Shown here: positions 38,825-48,807 of the stretch, in pieces
How the letters are laid out: each line of letters opens with the position of its first letter
Numbering within the stretch: the first letter of the stretch is position 1
From: Sulfurovaceae bacterium
GTDB lineage: Bacteria; Campylobacterota; Campylobacteria; Campylobacterales; Sulfurovaceae
DNA length: 64,000 nucleotides
NCBI GenBank assembly: GCA_028714675.1
Contig: JAQTLV010000003.1
Span: 283,031-347,030 of the forward strand
Reading direction: 5' to 3'
The notes under the pieces: model-generated
The model's database searches: none
The model's input: the letters and a program-made list of their open reading frames with translations, nothing else
What the model was told of the DNA's origin: nothing
Program-made: the position numbers and the translations under genes

Positions 38825-40252
38825 ATGAAAGATATATTAATCATCGCCGAGGGAGTAATTGCAAAGCATTTTATTCTGTGGCTAAATAAAAAGAAAATCA
38901 TTGGTAACCATTATAATGTAATCTCTACTTCCATAAATTTCAAAGATATAAAATTAAGTAAAAACATAACATATTCTAGAGTTGATGCTACTAGCGAAAG
39001 TAAAATACAAAAAATATTTAGTCAAAAAAAATATTCTCACATTTTTATAATAATTGAAAACTTTGATGATGTTGAACATATCTTGCAAAATATCAACAAA
39101 GTAGATAACAAAATTAGAATAATCTTAGCAAATCATTGGGAAAATGACAAAATTTTTAAACATACAAATAATATAACATTAATTAATATTAACGATTTAA
39201 TATCTAGTAATTTATATGATAAATTGCCGAATGTTCCTTTAGTTGCAAACAATATAGGTCTAAGAGAAGGTGAGATAATGGAAATCCATATACCATTTGG
39301 AAGTAGCTATGCTTATAGACATATAGGATCTATTTTGCAACAAAAATGGAAAATTGTAGCACTATATAGAAATGATAAAATGATAATGCCAAATAGTGCA
39401 ACCATGATAAAACCAAATGACACTATATTAACTGTAGGAAAACCTTCAGTACTTGAAGGCATATATAGAATAGTAAATAGAAGAAGAGGGCTTTTCCCAG
39501 AGCCTTTTGGAAAAAATATATATCTATTACTAGATTTAAGATTTGATAAAAAAAATGCCATAAATTATATAGAACAAGCAATAGCTATTAATAAAATGGT
39601 GGATAATAACTCAAAGCTATTTATACATATAATATATCCACCAAATCTTAGAATTACTGAAAAAATAAAAGAGATAGCTACAAATGAAATAAAAGTCGAT
39701 ATAACTTTTGATTTAAAAGGTATAGATGATATTATAGAGTACAATACAACTAGATATGATATTGGTCTTGTGATATGCAGTAATCAGACTTTTTATTCAA
39801 AACATAGAAAAATGTCACTTTATAACTTAAAAAAAATTATATATATAATAGGTCAAACCGAAGTTAGCGATATTAAAAATGTATCTATAATCATGGGTGA
39901 AGAAGAGGCTATGGAGTCTATATCTATGATTGCTTTTGATTTTTCTCAAACTTTTAAATTGCCTTTAAAACTTTGTGATTTTGACCCAAATGGAGATTTT
40001 GAAGAAAGAAAAATGACTATTGAACACTATGAAACAATAGCAAATCTTTTTAATGCAGAATTTTCCGTAGAACAGCGAATAGCAAATCCATACAAAGAAC
40101 AGTTGCAAATGAAAGATACGTTAAATATAACTGCTTTTAAAAAACAAAATATAAATTTGTTAACAAGATTGAAGGATTTAGTAAAAACTACTTATATTTC
40201 AAAAAGTGCAAACCCGCAAATGCTTATACCTTTTGAAAATAGTGAAAGCTAA
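38825..40252 (+). CDS. TrkA/RCK-like protein (COG3400-type)
   Basis: A 475-residue cytoplasmic protein. The first 130 residues form a Rossmann-like NAD-binding (TrkA-N) domain starting DILIIAEGVIAKHF; residues about 145-215 match the RCK/TrkA-C domain (REGEIMEIHIPFGSSYAYRHIG-type start, then TILTVGKPSVLEGIYR); the last 240 residues are a second, diverged region without an assigned fold. RCK proteins gate potassium transporters, but none is adjacent. The start with GAGAG upstream was chosen over a longer frame. Confidence 0.75.
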   Translation: MKDILIIAEGVIAKHFILWLNKKKIIGNHYNVISTSINFKDIKLSKNITYSRVDATSESKIQKIFSQKKYSHIFIIIENFDDVEHILQNINKVDNKIRIILANHWENDKIFKHTNNITLININDLISSNLYDKLPNVPLVANNIGLREGEIMEIHIPFGSSYAYRHIGSILQQKWKIVALYRNDKMIMPNSATMIKPNDTILTVGKPSVLEGIYRIVNRRRGLFPEPFGKNIYLLLDLRFDKKNAINYIEQAIAINKMVDNNSKLFIHIIYPPNLRITEKIKEIATNEIKVDITFDLKGIDDIIEYNTTRYDIGLVICSNQTFYSKHRKMSLYNLKKIIYIIGQTEVSDIKNVSIIMGEEEAMESISMIAFDFSQTFKLPLKLCDFDPNGDFEERKMTIEHYETIANLFNAEFSVEQRIANPYKEQLQMKDTLNITAFKKQNINLLTRLKDLVKTTYISKSANPQMLIPFENSES

Positions 40253-40316
40253 AATTGATTTTATTAAAAAAATTAAGATAAAATATATAAATCAAAACTT
40301 AAAAGGGTTTGTTATT

Positions 40317-41369
40317 ATGACTATACCAGTAATTCTAAAAAAAGAATGCGACGATTCATATGAAGTAACAATTGATAATTTAGATATTTACAGTTTTGAT
40401 ACAAAAATTGCCATCGTAACAAACACTACTGTTGCAAATTTACATTTAAAAACATTGCTTTCTAAAATTACGGCCAATATATTAAGAATTATCATAATAC
40501 CAGACGGTGAAGAATATAAAAATTTCAAAACAATAGAATACATACTGGATAAAATGTTTGAGTATAAACTTGATAGAAAATCAATACTTGTTGCATTTGG
40601 TGGTGGGGTAGTTGGAGATATGACAGGTTTTGCTGCTAGTATTTATCAAAGAGGTATTGATTTTATCCAAATACCAACAACTCTTCTTTCCCAAGTAGAT
40701 GCTAGTGTTGGAGGAAAAACTGGAATAAATAATAAATATGGTAAAAATTTACTTGGCGCTTTTCATCAACCAAAAGCAGTTTATATAGATACTACATTTT
40801 TAAAAACTTTACCACAAAGAGAATTTAATGCTGGTTTTGCCGAGATTGTAAAAATGGCTACAACATTTGATAAAGAGTTATTTGAATTTTTAGAGAATGC
40901 TGATTTGACAAACGATGATGTACTTAAAAAAGTAGTATCAAAGTGTGTGCAATTAAAAGCAGAAATAGTCAGTAAAGATGAAAAAGAAACAGGCATAAGA
41001 GCAGCACTTAATTATGGACATACCTTTGGTCATGTCATAGAAAATGAAACTAATTATAATAAGTTTTTACACGGTGAAGCTGTAGCAATTGGTATGATTA
41101 TGGCAAATAAACTTGCTTGTGAACTTGGATTCATGTTTGAAGAAGAAGCATTAAGGATAAAGGTATTGCTAGAAAAATACAACCTTCCTACCAAATATGA
41201 AATAAAAGATGCAGATGATTTTTATGAACATTTCTTTTTAGATAAAAAAAGTGCAAATGACAAAATAAATTTTATATTACCGAAACATATAGGAAACCAT
41301 ACAATAACTTCTGAAATTTCTGAAAAAATTGTTAAAAAGGTTCTTAAATATTTTGGAGATACTCAGTGA
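40317..41369 (+). CDS. aroB: 3-dehydroquinate synthase
   Basis: A 350-residue enzyme for the second step of the shikimate pathway. Family marks: AFGGGVVGDMTGFAAS (about 94-109), QIPTTLLSQVDASVGGKTGIN (in the 115-137 region) and the metal-binding NYGHTFGHVIE (about 233-243) and LHGEAVAIGM. The start at 40317 follows AAAAGGGTTTG; upstream in-frame residues do not fit the family. It begins a conserved four-gene block. Confidence 0.95.
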   Translation: MTIPVILKKECDDSYEVTIDNLDIYSFDTKIAIVTNTTVANLHLKTLLSKITANILRIIIIPDGEEYKNFKTIEYILDKMFEYKLDRKSILVAFGGGVVGDMTGFAASIYQRGIDFIQIPTTLLSQVDASVGGKTGINNKYGKNLLGAFHQPKAVYIDTTFLKTLPQREFNAGFAEIVKMATTFDKELFEFLENADLTNDDVLKKVVSKCVQLKAEIVSKDEKETGIRAALNYGHTFGHVIENETNYNKFLHGEAVAIGMIMANKLACELGFMFEEEALRIKVLLEKYNLPTKYEIKDADDFYEHFFLDKKSANDKINFILPKHIGNHTITSEISEKIVKKVLKYFGDTQ

Positions 41370-42979
41370 TAATAAAGAAATCATTTTTATTATTTACCAC
41401 TATTTTATTTTTCCTTGTAGGCTTTGCGTTCGGCGATACAAATGCAAGTCAAGAACAAATTACTTCAAACAATAATTTTAAAAGTGAAATAACTAATATA
41501 AATGATAATATAAATGATAATGAGTGGATTGCAACTTATGATAATTACAACAATTATCAAACATTAAATTTAAAAAAAGAAGATACAGAATACAAAATAC
41601 AAAGATTAAGCAAAAAAATAAATTTAACGATTGAGCAAAAAAATAAACTTCAATCATTAAAAGATGAACTTAGTGGCATAAATAGCAAAATATTACTTTT
41701 GGGCGAATACGACAATGAGCCATTTAAAAAACTTCTATCGCCAAACAAAATAGATGATAAGCCAAAGATATCAAACCCTTTTGGAATTTTTTATGCATTG
41801 TCATATCAAGAAAAATTAAGAGTTGAACAAAAAGAATTTCACGAAAGATATAGCTCTCTTAGCAATTTATTGAATGATTTAGAAACAAAAAAAACAATAT
41901 TAGAAAATTTAATTAAAGTATCTAAAGACAATAAAGAAAATTATCAAGAACTAGAAAAAACTATAAATCTAATAAAAACATTCAAACCATTACAAGAAAT
42001 TATGGGAACAACAAAAAATATATATGATAAAAAAATATATGAAATAAAATATAGCCTAGCAGAAGATATAACAAAAGAGAGCAAAAAGCTTATGCTTGTT
42101 GGAATTATAATAGGTATATTATTTGCTTTTTTATTGTTATCAAAATATATTGCAAGAAAATATCTCAGGGGAACAGAAAAACTTTATACAGCAAACAAGG
42201 CTTTAAATATTACTTTCATATTTTTTACAATTCTTCTGTTGCTTTTTGTATATATAGAAAATGTTAGTTACCTAGTAACCATACTGGGCTTTGCATCTGC
42301 TGGTATGGCTATTGCTTTAAAAGAATGGTTTACGAGTATCATGGGATGGTTTGTTATATTTTTTGGAAACAGCATACATGTTGGAGAGAGAATAAAATTT
42401 ATAAAAGATGGTGCTGAATATGTTGGTGACGTTATAGACATTTCATTACTAAAAATTACAATGCTTGAAGATGTTACATTGACCACATTTGAAAGAAATA
42501 GAAGAGCTGGTAGAGTAATTTATATTCCAAATAACTTTATTTTTACAAATATGCTAGCTAATTATTCGCATGAAGGACTTGATACAGTATGGGATGGAAT
42601 TGATTTTGTTGTAACATTTGATTCTAATATACAGAAAGTATCAGATATTTCAAAAGAAATAACCACAAAATATTCAAAAAAATTCTCAGACAATACAAGA
42701 AAAAATCTGAACAAATTAAAAAGAAAATATCATTTGAGAAATACCAATGTAGAGCCTAGCGTATTTACATTATTAACTCCATATGGAATAAAAATAAGTG
42801 TATGGTATTTGACAAATAGCTATGCAACGCTTGCGCTTAGAAGTACGATATCAGCTTCAATTATAAACGCTATAAAAAATGAAGATGACATAATCTTGGC
42901 TTACCCAACACAAGCTATAAATTTAGGCGAAGATAAACAAAAGCATTTAAAGAATGAAAAAACCGAAGAGACAAAATGA
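41366..42979 (+). CDS. Mechanosensitive ion channel, MscS family with long N-terminal domain
   Basis: A 537-residue protein. A signal peptide (about 1-23) is followed by an extracytoplasmic region rich in predicted coiled coil (about 60-220), two or three transmembrane segments (about 240-320) and the MscS beta domain (GERIKFIKDGAEYVGDVIDISL, about 340-361). The large periplasmic region suggests a regulated or envelope-linked channel. It overlaps the aroB stop (GTGA). The order aroB-mscS-mtaB-ftsH-like is also known in Helicobacter pylori. Confidence 0.85.
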   Translation: MIIKKSFLLFTTILFFLVGFAFGDTNASQEQITSNNNFKSEITNINDNINDNEWIATYDNYNNYQTLNLKKEDTEYKIQRLSKKINLTIEQKNKLQSLKDELSGINSKILLLGEYDNEPFKKLLSPNKIDDKPKISNPFGIFYALSYQEKLRVEQKEFHERYSSLSNLLNDLETKKTILENLIKVSKDNKENYQELEKTINLIKTFKPLQEIMGTTKNIYDKKIYEIKYSLAEDITKESKKLMLVGIIIGILFAFLLLSKYIARKYLRGTEKLYTANKALNITFIFFTILLLLFVYIENVSYLVTILGFASAGMAIALKEWFTSIMGWFVIFFGNSIHVGERIKFIKDGAEYVGDVIDISLLKITMLEDVTLTTFERNRRAGRVIYIPNNFIFTNMLANYSHEGLDTVWDGIDFVVTFDSNIQKVSDISKEITTKYSKKFSDNTRKNLNKLKRKYHLRNTNVEPSVFTLLTPYGIKISVWYLTNSYATLALRSTISASIINAIKNEDDIILAYPTQAINLGEDKQKHLKNEKTEETK

Positions 42980-44232
42980 AAAAGGTACATTTTAAAACAT
43001 TTGGGTGTAGGACAAACCAATTTGATACACAGATAATGCTCTCAAATCTTAAAAATTTTAAAATAGAAGACAATGACATCATAAGTGATATTATAGTAAT
43101 CAACTCATGTACCGTAACAAATGGTGCAGACAGTTCAGTAAGAGCCTATATATCATCCATCAAAAGAAAAAATCCAAATGCAAAAATAATACTGGCTGGA
43201 TGTGGGGCTCACTCAAAAGGCGATTCTCTTTTTGAGGAAAATGTGGTATTTGGAGTAATGGGACATTCTGAAAAATCAAATATAGACACTCTTTTGCAAA
43301 AAGAAAATCCTTTTTATGAGATAGGTGATTTAAACCATATAGATTCTTCAATAGTAGAAGACTTTGTTGGAAAAAGTAGAGCCTTTATAAAAATACAAGA
43401 GGGATGTGATTTTGACTGCTCATATTGCATTATTCCATCTGTTAGAGGTAGGGCGAGATCTCACAAAACAAAAACTATTTTAGAGCAAATTTCTCTTCTT
43501 GCTTCAAATGGATATGGTGAATTTATACTGACAGGAACAAATGTAGGTAGTTTTGGCAAAGATACAGGAACTAATTTAGCAAAACTTTTAAAAGAAATAT
43601 CTCTGATCAGAGGTGTTAGAAGAGTTCGAATAGGAAGCCTAGAGCCTGTACAAATTGATGATGAATTAAAAGAATTATTAGATGAATCATGGATGGCAAA
43701 ACATCTTCATATAGCCCTTCAGCATACTGATGATAAAATACTTAAGATTATGAATAGAAGAAATGCTTTTGCAGAAGATGAAAAGCTTCTAAATTTCATA
43801 AGCAAAAAAGGCTATGCTATAGGAACAGACTTTATAGTTGGACATCCTGGAGAGAGCGAACAGATGTGGAAAAATGCAATTAAAAGAGTTGAATCCTTGC
43901 CATTAACACATATCCATGCTTTTACATATTCAAAGAGGGATAGAACACCATCAGCGGAGATGAAAGATACAGTAAAAGGTGATATAGCCAAAGCTAGACA
44001 TGCTGAACTAACAAGCTGTGTGAATGAAAAAAATAAAGCTTTTAGAAAAATTAACCATAAAAATCTAGAGGTTTTAATCGAATCAACAAAAAATAAAAAC
44101 TTATACAAAGGCTATGATCAATTCTATAATTTACTAGAAGTAAAAAGTGACATAGACTTGTCAAGCAGTTGGATAATAGCCCAAAATGCAGAGGTGAAAG
44201 ATGATAAAAACTTTTTTAAATATGAATGTTAA
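42976..44232 (+). CDS. mtaB: tRNA t6A37 methylthiotransferase MtaB
   Basis: A 418-residue radical-SAM enzyme. The N-terminal MTTase domain begins VHFKTFGCRTNQFDTQ with cluster-binding Cys, the radical-SAM cluster is CDFDCSYCIIP (about 149-159), and a C-terminal TRAM-like region follows. The start of the sequence and the INSCTVTNGAD segment are typical of the MtaB subgroup, which makes ms2t6A next to the anticodon of some tRNAs. The overlap with upstream mscS is 4 bp. Confidence 0.9.
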   Translation: MKKVHFKTFGCRTNQFDTQIMLSNLKNFKIEDNDIISDIIVINSCTVTNGADSSVRAYISSIKRKNPNAKIILAGCGAHSKGDSLFEENVVFGVMGHSEKSNIDTLLQKENPFYEIGDLNHIDSSIVEDFVGKSRAFIKIQEGCDFDCSYCIIPSVRGRARSHKTKTILEQISLLASNGYGEFILTGTNVGSFGKDTGTNLAKLLKEISLIRGVRRVRIGSLEPVQIDDELKELLDESWMAKHLHIALQHTDDKILKIMNRRNAFAEDEKLLNFISKKGYAIGTDFIVGHPGESEQMWKNAIKRVESLPLTHIHAFTYSKRDRTPSAEMKDTVKGDIAKARHAELTSCVNEKNKAFRKINHKNLEVLIESTKNKNLYKGYDQFYNLLEVKSDIDLSSSWIIAQNAEVKDDKNFFKYEC

Positions 44233-45856
44233 AAAATTAAAAACAATCGCATTATTATTTGGTATTTTAGTAATTATTATAATTATTGGAATATTCAATA
44301 ACAACAATACGACAATAACAAAAAATGAGTTAGCAAAACTTGATAAAAATGGAACCATAACGAAGGTTATGGTAGATGAAAACTATCTATATTTGAATAC
44401 AAAAAATAAATCTTATAAAATATATAAAGACTCCATTGACTATAAAGACTTCTTTGATAAATATCCTGTGGAGATAAAAGATAATGGCATTGATTTTTAC
44501 ATAATAGCAATATTTATTTTAATTGCATCTTTTGGTATTTTGTTTTTGTATAACAAAAAAAGAGGTTTTAACTTTTCAAAAACAGACTCTTCCGGTGAAA
44601 ATGAAACAGATACAAAAAGCGAACATATCGCCCCAATGAAAACAGATATAAGATTCAAAGATGTCGCTGGAATTAATGATGTAAAAGAAGAGCTTGAAGA
44701 AATTATAGACTTTTTGAAAAATCCAAAAAAATATAAAAGTTTTGATATTAGACTACCAAAAGGTGTACTTTTAGTAGGACCTCCTGGAGTTGGAAAAACA
44801 TTGATAGCAAAAGCGGTAGCAGGAGAAGCAGATGTGCCATTTTTTTATCAAAGTGGGGCAACTTTTGTAAATATATATGTTGGGATGGGGGCAAAAAGAG
44901 TATCTTCATTGTTCCAGATGGCGAAAAAAAATGCTCCTAGTATCATATTTATAGATGAAATTGATGCCATTGGAAAAAGTAGAGGGGCAAAACAAAGCGA
45001 CGAGAGAGAAGCAACACTAAATCAACTTCTTACTGAAATGGATGGTTTCGAAGATAGTTCTGGCGTTATAGTAATTGCAGCTACAAATAAAATAGATGTA
45101 CTTGATGACGCACTTCTAAGGGCTGGTAGATTTGATAGAAGGATTTTCTTATCTTTGCCAAATATTGATGAAAGAATAAAAACGCTTGAGCTTTATCTAT
45201 CTAAAAAATCTCACAATGTAAATATCAGAGAACTTGCAAAAATGAGTATCGGGTTTAATTTTGCTTCACTTTCTACTTGGGTAAATGAAGCTGCACTTTA
45301 TGCAATAAAACAAGATAAAAGATATATAGAAACTAGTGATTTTGAAGCAGTAAAAGATAAAGTGATAACAGGAAAATCAAGATTTCTAACATATGATGAT
45401 GAAGAGAGAAGCATACAAGCAACATATCAAGCAGCAAAAGCACTACTTGCAACTTGGTACGATATAAGCTTTAGTAAAATTGGTATTGCTATGCAAAATT
45501 TTGAAATAATGGATCATAACCTGACATCAAAAAATACAATGATAGATAAGATAAAAGTTTATCTCGCAGGTTCTATTGCAACAACTGTAAAATATAAAAA
45601 TATATATTCAAACAGCACAAAAGATATTGAGCTTAGTAAAAATCTTGCAGAAAAAATTGTTAATGATTTTGAAATAATACTTCAAAATGAAACAAAGATA
45701 GAATCAATGGAACAGATATTAAAAACTGCTAAAAAAGATGCTGCCGTAATTTTAGAAAAGTTGGATTCTACACTAGATAATATAGCAGAGCATATTTTGG
45801 AAAATGAGTTTATCACACAAGAAGAAGTTAGAGAGATGCTTCGTGAAATTTTTTAG
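44201..45856 (+). CDS. FtsH-like AAA+ membrane ATPase with inactivated protease motif
   Basis: A 551-residue membrane protein laid out like FtsH: two transmembrane segments (about 15-32 and 98-117) around a small extracytoplasmic loop, then an intact AAA+ domain (Walker A GPPGVGKT 193-200, Walker B IIFIDEID 248-255, arginine-finger region LRAGRFDRR 306-314). At the M41 zinc site, where HEAGH is expected, residues 410-414 read QAAKA, so both His and the Glu are lost. It cannot be a standard metalloprotease. It may act as an unfoldase or partner of an active FtsH. GAGGTGAAAG precedes the ATG, which lies inside mtaB. Confidence 0.88.
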   Translation: MIKTFLNMNVKKLKTIALLFGILVIIIIIGIFNNNNTTITKNELAKLDKNGTITKVMVDENYLYLNTKNKSYKIYKDSIDYKDFFDKYPVEIKDNGIDFYIIAIFILIASFGILFLYNKKRGFNFSKTDSSGENETDTKSEHIAPMKTDIRFKDVAGINDVKEELEEIIDFLKNPKKYKSFDIRLPKGVLLVGPPGVGKTLIAKAVAGEADVPFFYQSGATFVNIYVGMGAKRVSSLFQMAKKNAPSIIFIDEIDAIGKSRGAKQSDEREATLNQLLTEMDGFEDSSGVIVIAATNKIDVLDDALLRAGRFDRRIFLSLPNIDERIKTLELYLSKKSHNVNIRELAKMSIGFNFASLSTWVNEAALYAIKQDKRYIETSDFEAVKDKVITGKSRFLTYDDEERSIQATYQAAKALLATWYDISFSKIGIAMQNFEIMDHNLTSKNTMIDKIKVYLAGSIATTVKYKNIYSNSTKDIELSKNLAEKIVNDFEIILQNETKIESMEQILKTAKKDAAVILEKLDSTLDNIAEHILENEFITQEEVREMLREIF

Positions 45857-46358
45857 TGGTTTTGGATTTCAAAATGAACAAGAATTGTTCAAATATTATC
45901 TGCCAAAAAGTGATTATGCCGTAGCTGGTTTTAGCTATGGAGCTCAAAAAGCTCTAACATATTTGCTAAATACAGCTGATAGAGTAGATAGATTGATATT
46001 ACTCTCGCCGTCATTTTTTAACGATAAATCAAAAAGCTTTAAAAGAACCCAAACTCATTATTTCAAGCTAGATAAAAATACTTATATGGAAAAATTTTTA
46101 AATAATATATTTCGCTCTAATAAAATAGATACAAATAACAAATATCTCTCCGAAACAAATGAAGAGGATTTGCATGATTTGCTCAATTTTGAATGGAAAG
46201 AACAAGATATCAAAAATATCATAGATAAAAACATAAAAATTGAAGTATTTTTAGGAGAAAACGACAAAATCATAAACTCAAAAGCTGCAAATGATTTTTT
46301 CTCAAAACTAACAACAACATATTTTATAAAAAAGGTAGGACATTTACTTAATGATTAA
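45843..46358 (+). CDS. bioV: Pimelyl-ACP methyl ester esterase, BioV-like
   Basis: A 171-residue compact alpha/beta hydrolase. It opens with KFFSGFGFQNE, the nucleophile elbow is GFSYGAQKA (Ser at about 35), the acidic residue is in VFLGENDKII and the His near the end is in KKVGHLL. This is the BioV pattern described in Helicobacter, where it replaces BioH in making the biotin precursor pimelyl-ACP. A GTG start inside the FtsH-like gene, with GAGAG upstream, is best supported. Function is assigned by resemblance. Confidence 0.72.
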   Translation: MKFFSGFGFQNEQELFKYYLPKSDYAVAGFSYGAQKALTYLLNTADRVDRLILLSPSFFNDKSKSFKRTQTHYFKLDKNTYMEKFLNNIFRSNKIDTNNKYLSETNEEDLHDLLNFEWKEQDIKNIIDKNIKIEVFLGENDKIINSKAANDFFSKLTTTYFIKKVGHLLND

Positions 46359-46950
46359 AACCTCACGCTTTGAATTAATATTATCATTATTGTTTGCAAT
46401 CCAATGGATACTTTGGGCGATATCACCCATCAGTAGACATGATTGGCTTTTAGAGAATGTTTTAGTCTTCGTTATCGTTGCTGTTCTTGTTTTAACATAT
46501 AAAAATTTTAAATTTTCAAAACTATCTTACTTTATGATGTTCATATTTCTTTCTATCCACATCATAGGTGCCCATTATACATATTCGCTAGTTCCGTATC
46601 GTGAGTGGTTTGGGCTTGATCTAAATGGAAGAAATCATTTTGATAGATTTGCGCATTTTTTGTTTGGGTCAGCTTGGGTGTATCCAGCAAAAGAATTTTA
46701 TTTTAAAAAAATTATTAAAAGTAATGGATGGAGCAGTTTTCTTGCACTACAAAGTGTTGCAACTTTTTCTTTTTTATATGAGTTGATAGAATGGGGTGCG
46801 ATGTTGTATTTTGGTGGACAACTTGGAATGGAATACTTAGGAACTCAAGGTGATATTTGGGATGCACAAAAAGATATGCTTATGGCTGCATTGGGAGGGA
46901 TATTGACAATTTTTATTACATATATTTGGAGCTTGAAAAATGAAAATTAA
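46351..46950 (+). CDS. DUF2238 (YjdF-like) membrane protein
   Basis: A 199-residue protein with about six transmembrane segments. The HIIGAHYTYSLVP segment (about 70-82), RNHFDRFAHFLFG (about 94-106) and the final QGDIWDAQKDMLMAALGG (about 166-183) are hallmarks of DUF2238. Conserved His and Asp residues suggest a metal or catalytic site; function is not known. It overlaps bioV by 8 bp and the next gene by 11 bp. Confidence 0.85.
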   Translation: MIKTSRFELILSLLFAIQWILWAISPISRHDWLLENVLVFVIVAVLVLTYKNFKFSKLSYFMMFIFLSIHIIGAHYTYSLVPYREWFGLDLNGRNHFDRFAHFLFGSAWVYPAKEFYFKKIIKSNGWSSFLALQSVATFSFLYELIEWGAMLYFGGQLGMEYLGTQGDIWDAQKDMLMAALGGILTIFITYIWSLKNEN

Positions 46951-47461
46951 CAATATAAGATTTTTGATTATTTTTATTATTATATTTACTTTAGGATATA
47001 CACAAGAGTTAAAAAGTCCAAACTGGGTAGATATGATTGAATGCAAAGTATCACAGGAAGAATATCTAAATTTTTCATTTGACACTCTTCAAAATGAAAA
47101 TTCTAAAAAAAAATTTGGTATAGAAAAAATAAAGCAAGACAATCCTTTTATAGAAGAGTACAAATTACCCAAATATATAACCATATATAACTATACTACA
47201 AATCGAATTGCTTTTACATCAGCTGGTATTATGGCTATTATAGATGAAAAAAATCCTAAGCAATTGGCAAAAAAACTAAATATGAATATAGAATTGGATT
47301 CTGGCGATAAAATTTTAGCTACAAAAATAATATCACAAAGCGAACCGAAGTATTTTGAAAATTTTAAATCATTAGAACTGTCAACCATAACATCCCATCC
47401 AAATAAAACATTAGTTGGCTGTTCTTATAGCACAGCAATGAAGATAGAAGATGACAAATAA
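46940..47461 (+). CDS. Hypothetical exported protein
   Basis: A 173-residue protein with an N-terminal hydrophobic signal (about 6-21) and a polar remainder without a motif I recognise; two Cys (about residues 35 and 163) could form a disulfide. It overlaps both neighbours (DUF2238 and the short-chain dehydrogenase), so it is part of the same transcription unit. Confidence 0.6.
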   Translation: MKINNIRFLIIFIIIFTLGYTQELKSPNWVDMIECKVSQEEYLNFSFDTLQNENSKKKFGIEKIKQDNPFIEEYKLPKYITIYNYTTNRIAFTSAGIMAIIDEKNPKQLAKKLNMNIELDSGDKILATKIISQSEPKYFENFKSLELSTITSHPNKTLVGCSYSTAMKIEDDK

Positions 47462-48266
47462 AATTGTAGTTATAACAGGATGTAGTAGTGGAATAGGGCT
47501 TACAACAGCTAATTACCTAAAAAACAATGGTATGGAAGTTTGTGCTACTACTAGAAAAACAGAAGATGTAAAAAAACTAAAAAAATTAGGTTTCGATGCA
47601 TACAAACTTGATGTTACAAAAATTTTAGATATAAAAAATGTTATTGAAGAAATTACTAGCAAATATGGAAAAATAGATGTTTGGTTTAATAATGCTGGGT
47701 ATGGACAACCAGGGGCAATCGAAGACTTACCTACAAATGCACTTAGAGAGCAATTTGAAATAAATGTTTTTGGTATGCATGAATGTACTATTCAAATTTT
47801 GGAAATTTTCAAAAAACAAGGATATGGCACTATCATTCAACATAGTTCAGTTCTTGGAATCATTTCACTTTTTGGTAGAGGTGCATACAATGCAAGTAAA
47901 TATGCAATCGAGGGGTTAAGTGATACATTGAGATTGGAATTAGCGGGAACAAAAATAAAAGTTGTTACATTAAACACTGGTCCAATAACAAGTGATTTTA
48001 GAAAAAATGCAACTGCAAAACTACAACAAAATATAGATATGGAAAATTCAAGATTTAGAGAGCTGTATCAAAAAAGCCTAAAAGGTGAAGGCAAAAAAGT
48101 ACCATTTAACGAAGATGCTATATCTGTTGCTAAAGTTGTTTATAAAATAATTATTTCAAAAAAACCAAAACCAAGATACTATATAACAAAAGCTACATAT
48201 ATATTGGGCTTTCTAAAAAGAATACTCAACACAACTATGCTTGATAAAATACTCTTGAAAATATAA
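47451..48266 (+). CDS. Short-chain dehydrogenase/reductase
   Basis: A 271-residue SDR. The NAD(P)-binding motif is TGCSSGIGLTTA (about 8-19), NNAGYG is at about 81-86, the catalytic Ser is in IIQHSSVLG and the Tyr-x3-Lys in YNASKYAIEG (about 148-157). The C-terminal PKPRYYITK pattern is common in classical SDRs acting on hydrophobic or steroid-like substrates; the real substrate is unknown. Confidence 0.88.
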   Translation: MTNKIVVITGCSSGIGLTTANYLKNNGMEVCATTRKTEDVKKLKKLGFDAYKLDVTKILDIKNVIEEITSKYGKIDVWFNNAGYGQPGAIEDLPTNALREQFEINVFGMHECTIQILEIFKKQGYGTIIQHSSVLGIISLFGRGAYNASKYAIEGLSDTLRLELAGTKIKVVTLNTGPITSDFRKNATAKLQQNIDMENSRFRELYQKSLKGEGKKVPFNEDAISVAKVVYKIIISKKPKPRYYITKATYILGFLKRILNTTMLDKILLKI

Positions 48267-48276
48267 AAGGAATAAA

Positions 48277-48804
48277 ATGGATAAAATAAAAATAGGCGTA
48301 GTTACAACGAGCGATAGGGCAAGTCAAGGTATCTATGAAGATATTTCTGGAAAAGCAATAATGGAAGTTTTAGGAGAATATATATTAAATGAGTGCACTT
48401 ATGAGTATCGCTGCATTGCCGATGAGCAAAATTTGATAGAATCTACACTTTTGGATTTGGCAAACATGGAATGTGATCTCATAGTTACCACAGGAGGCAC
48501 TGGTCCAGCATCTAGAGATGTTACAACAGAAGCAACAGAAAATGTATGCCAAAAACTTTTACCAGGTTTTGGGGAGCAGATGAGAGCAGTAAGTCTAAAG
48601 TATGTTCCAACTGCTATTCTTTCTCGACAGACTGCTGGAATTTGTAAAAAATCTCTAATAGTCAATTTACCAGGAAAACCAAAATCAATTAGAGAATGTT
48701 TAGAAGCTGTTTTTCCAGCCATTCCATACTGCTTGGATCTTATAGGGGCAAAGTACATAGAAGCCAATGAAGAAAATATAAAAATTTTTAGACCAAAAGC
48801 GTAA
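48277..48804 (+). CDS. mog: Molybdopterin adenylyltransferase
   Basis: A 175-residue MogA/MoaB-fold enzyme. IGVVTTSDRASQG at the N-terminus, VTTGGTGPASRDVTTEA (about 69-85) and LPGKPKSIRECL (about 129-140) are the signature motifs. It adenylylates molybdopterin before molybdate insertion, complementing MobB encoded at 22217-22708. AAAGGAAT precedes the ATG. Confidence 0.92.
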   Translation: MDKIKIGVVTTSDRASQGIYEDISGKAIMEVLGEYILNECTYEYRCIADEQNLIESTLLDLANMECDLIVTTGGTGPASRDVTTEATENVCQKLLPGFGEQMRAVSLKYVPTAILSRQTAGICKKSLIVNLPGKPKSIRECLEAVFPAIPYCLDLIGAKYIEANEENIKIFRPKA

Positions 48805-48807
48805 AAA

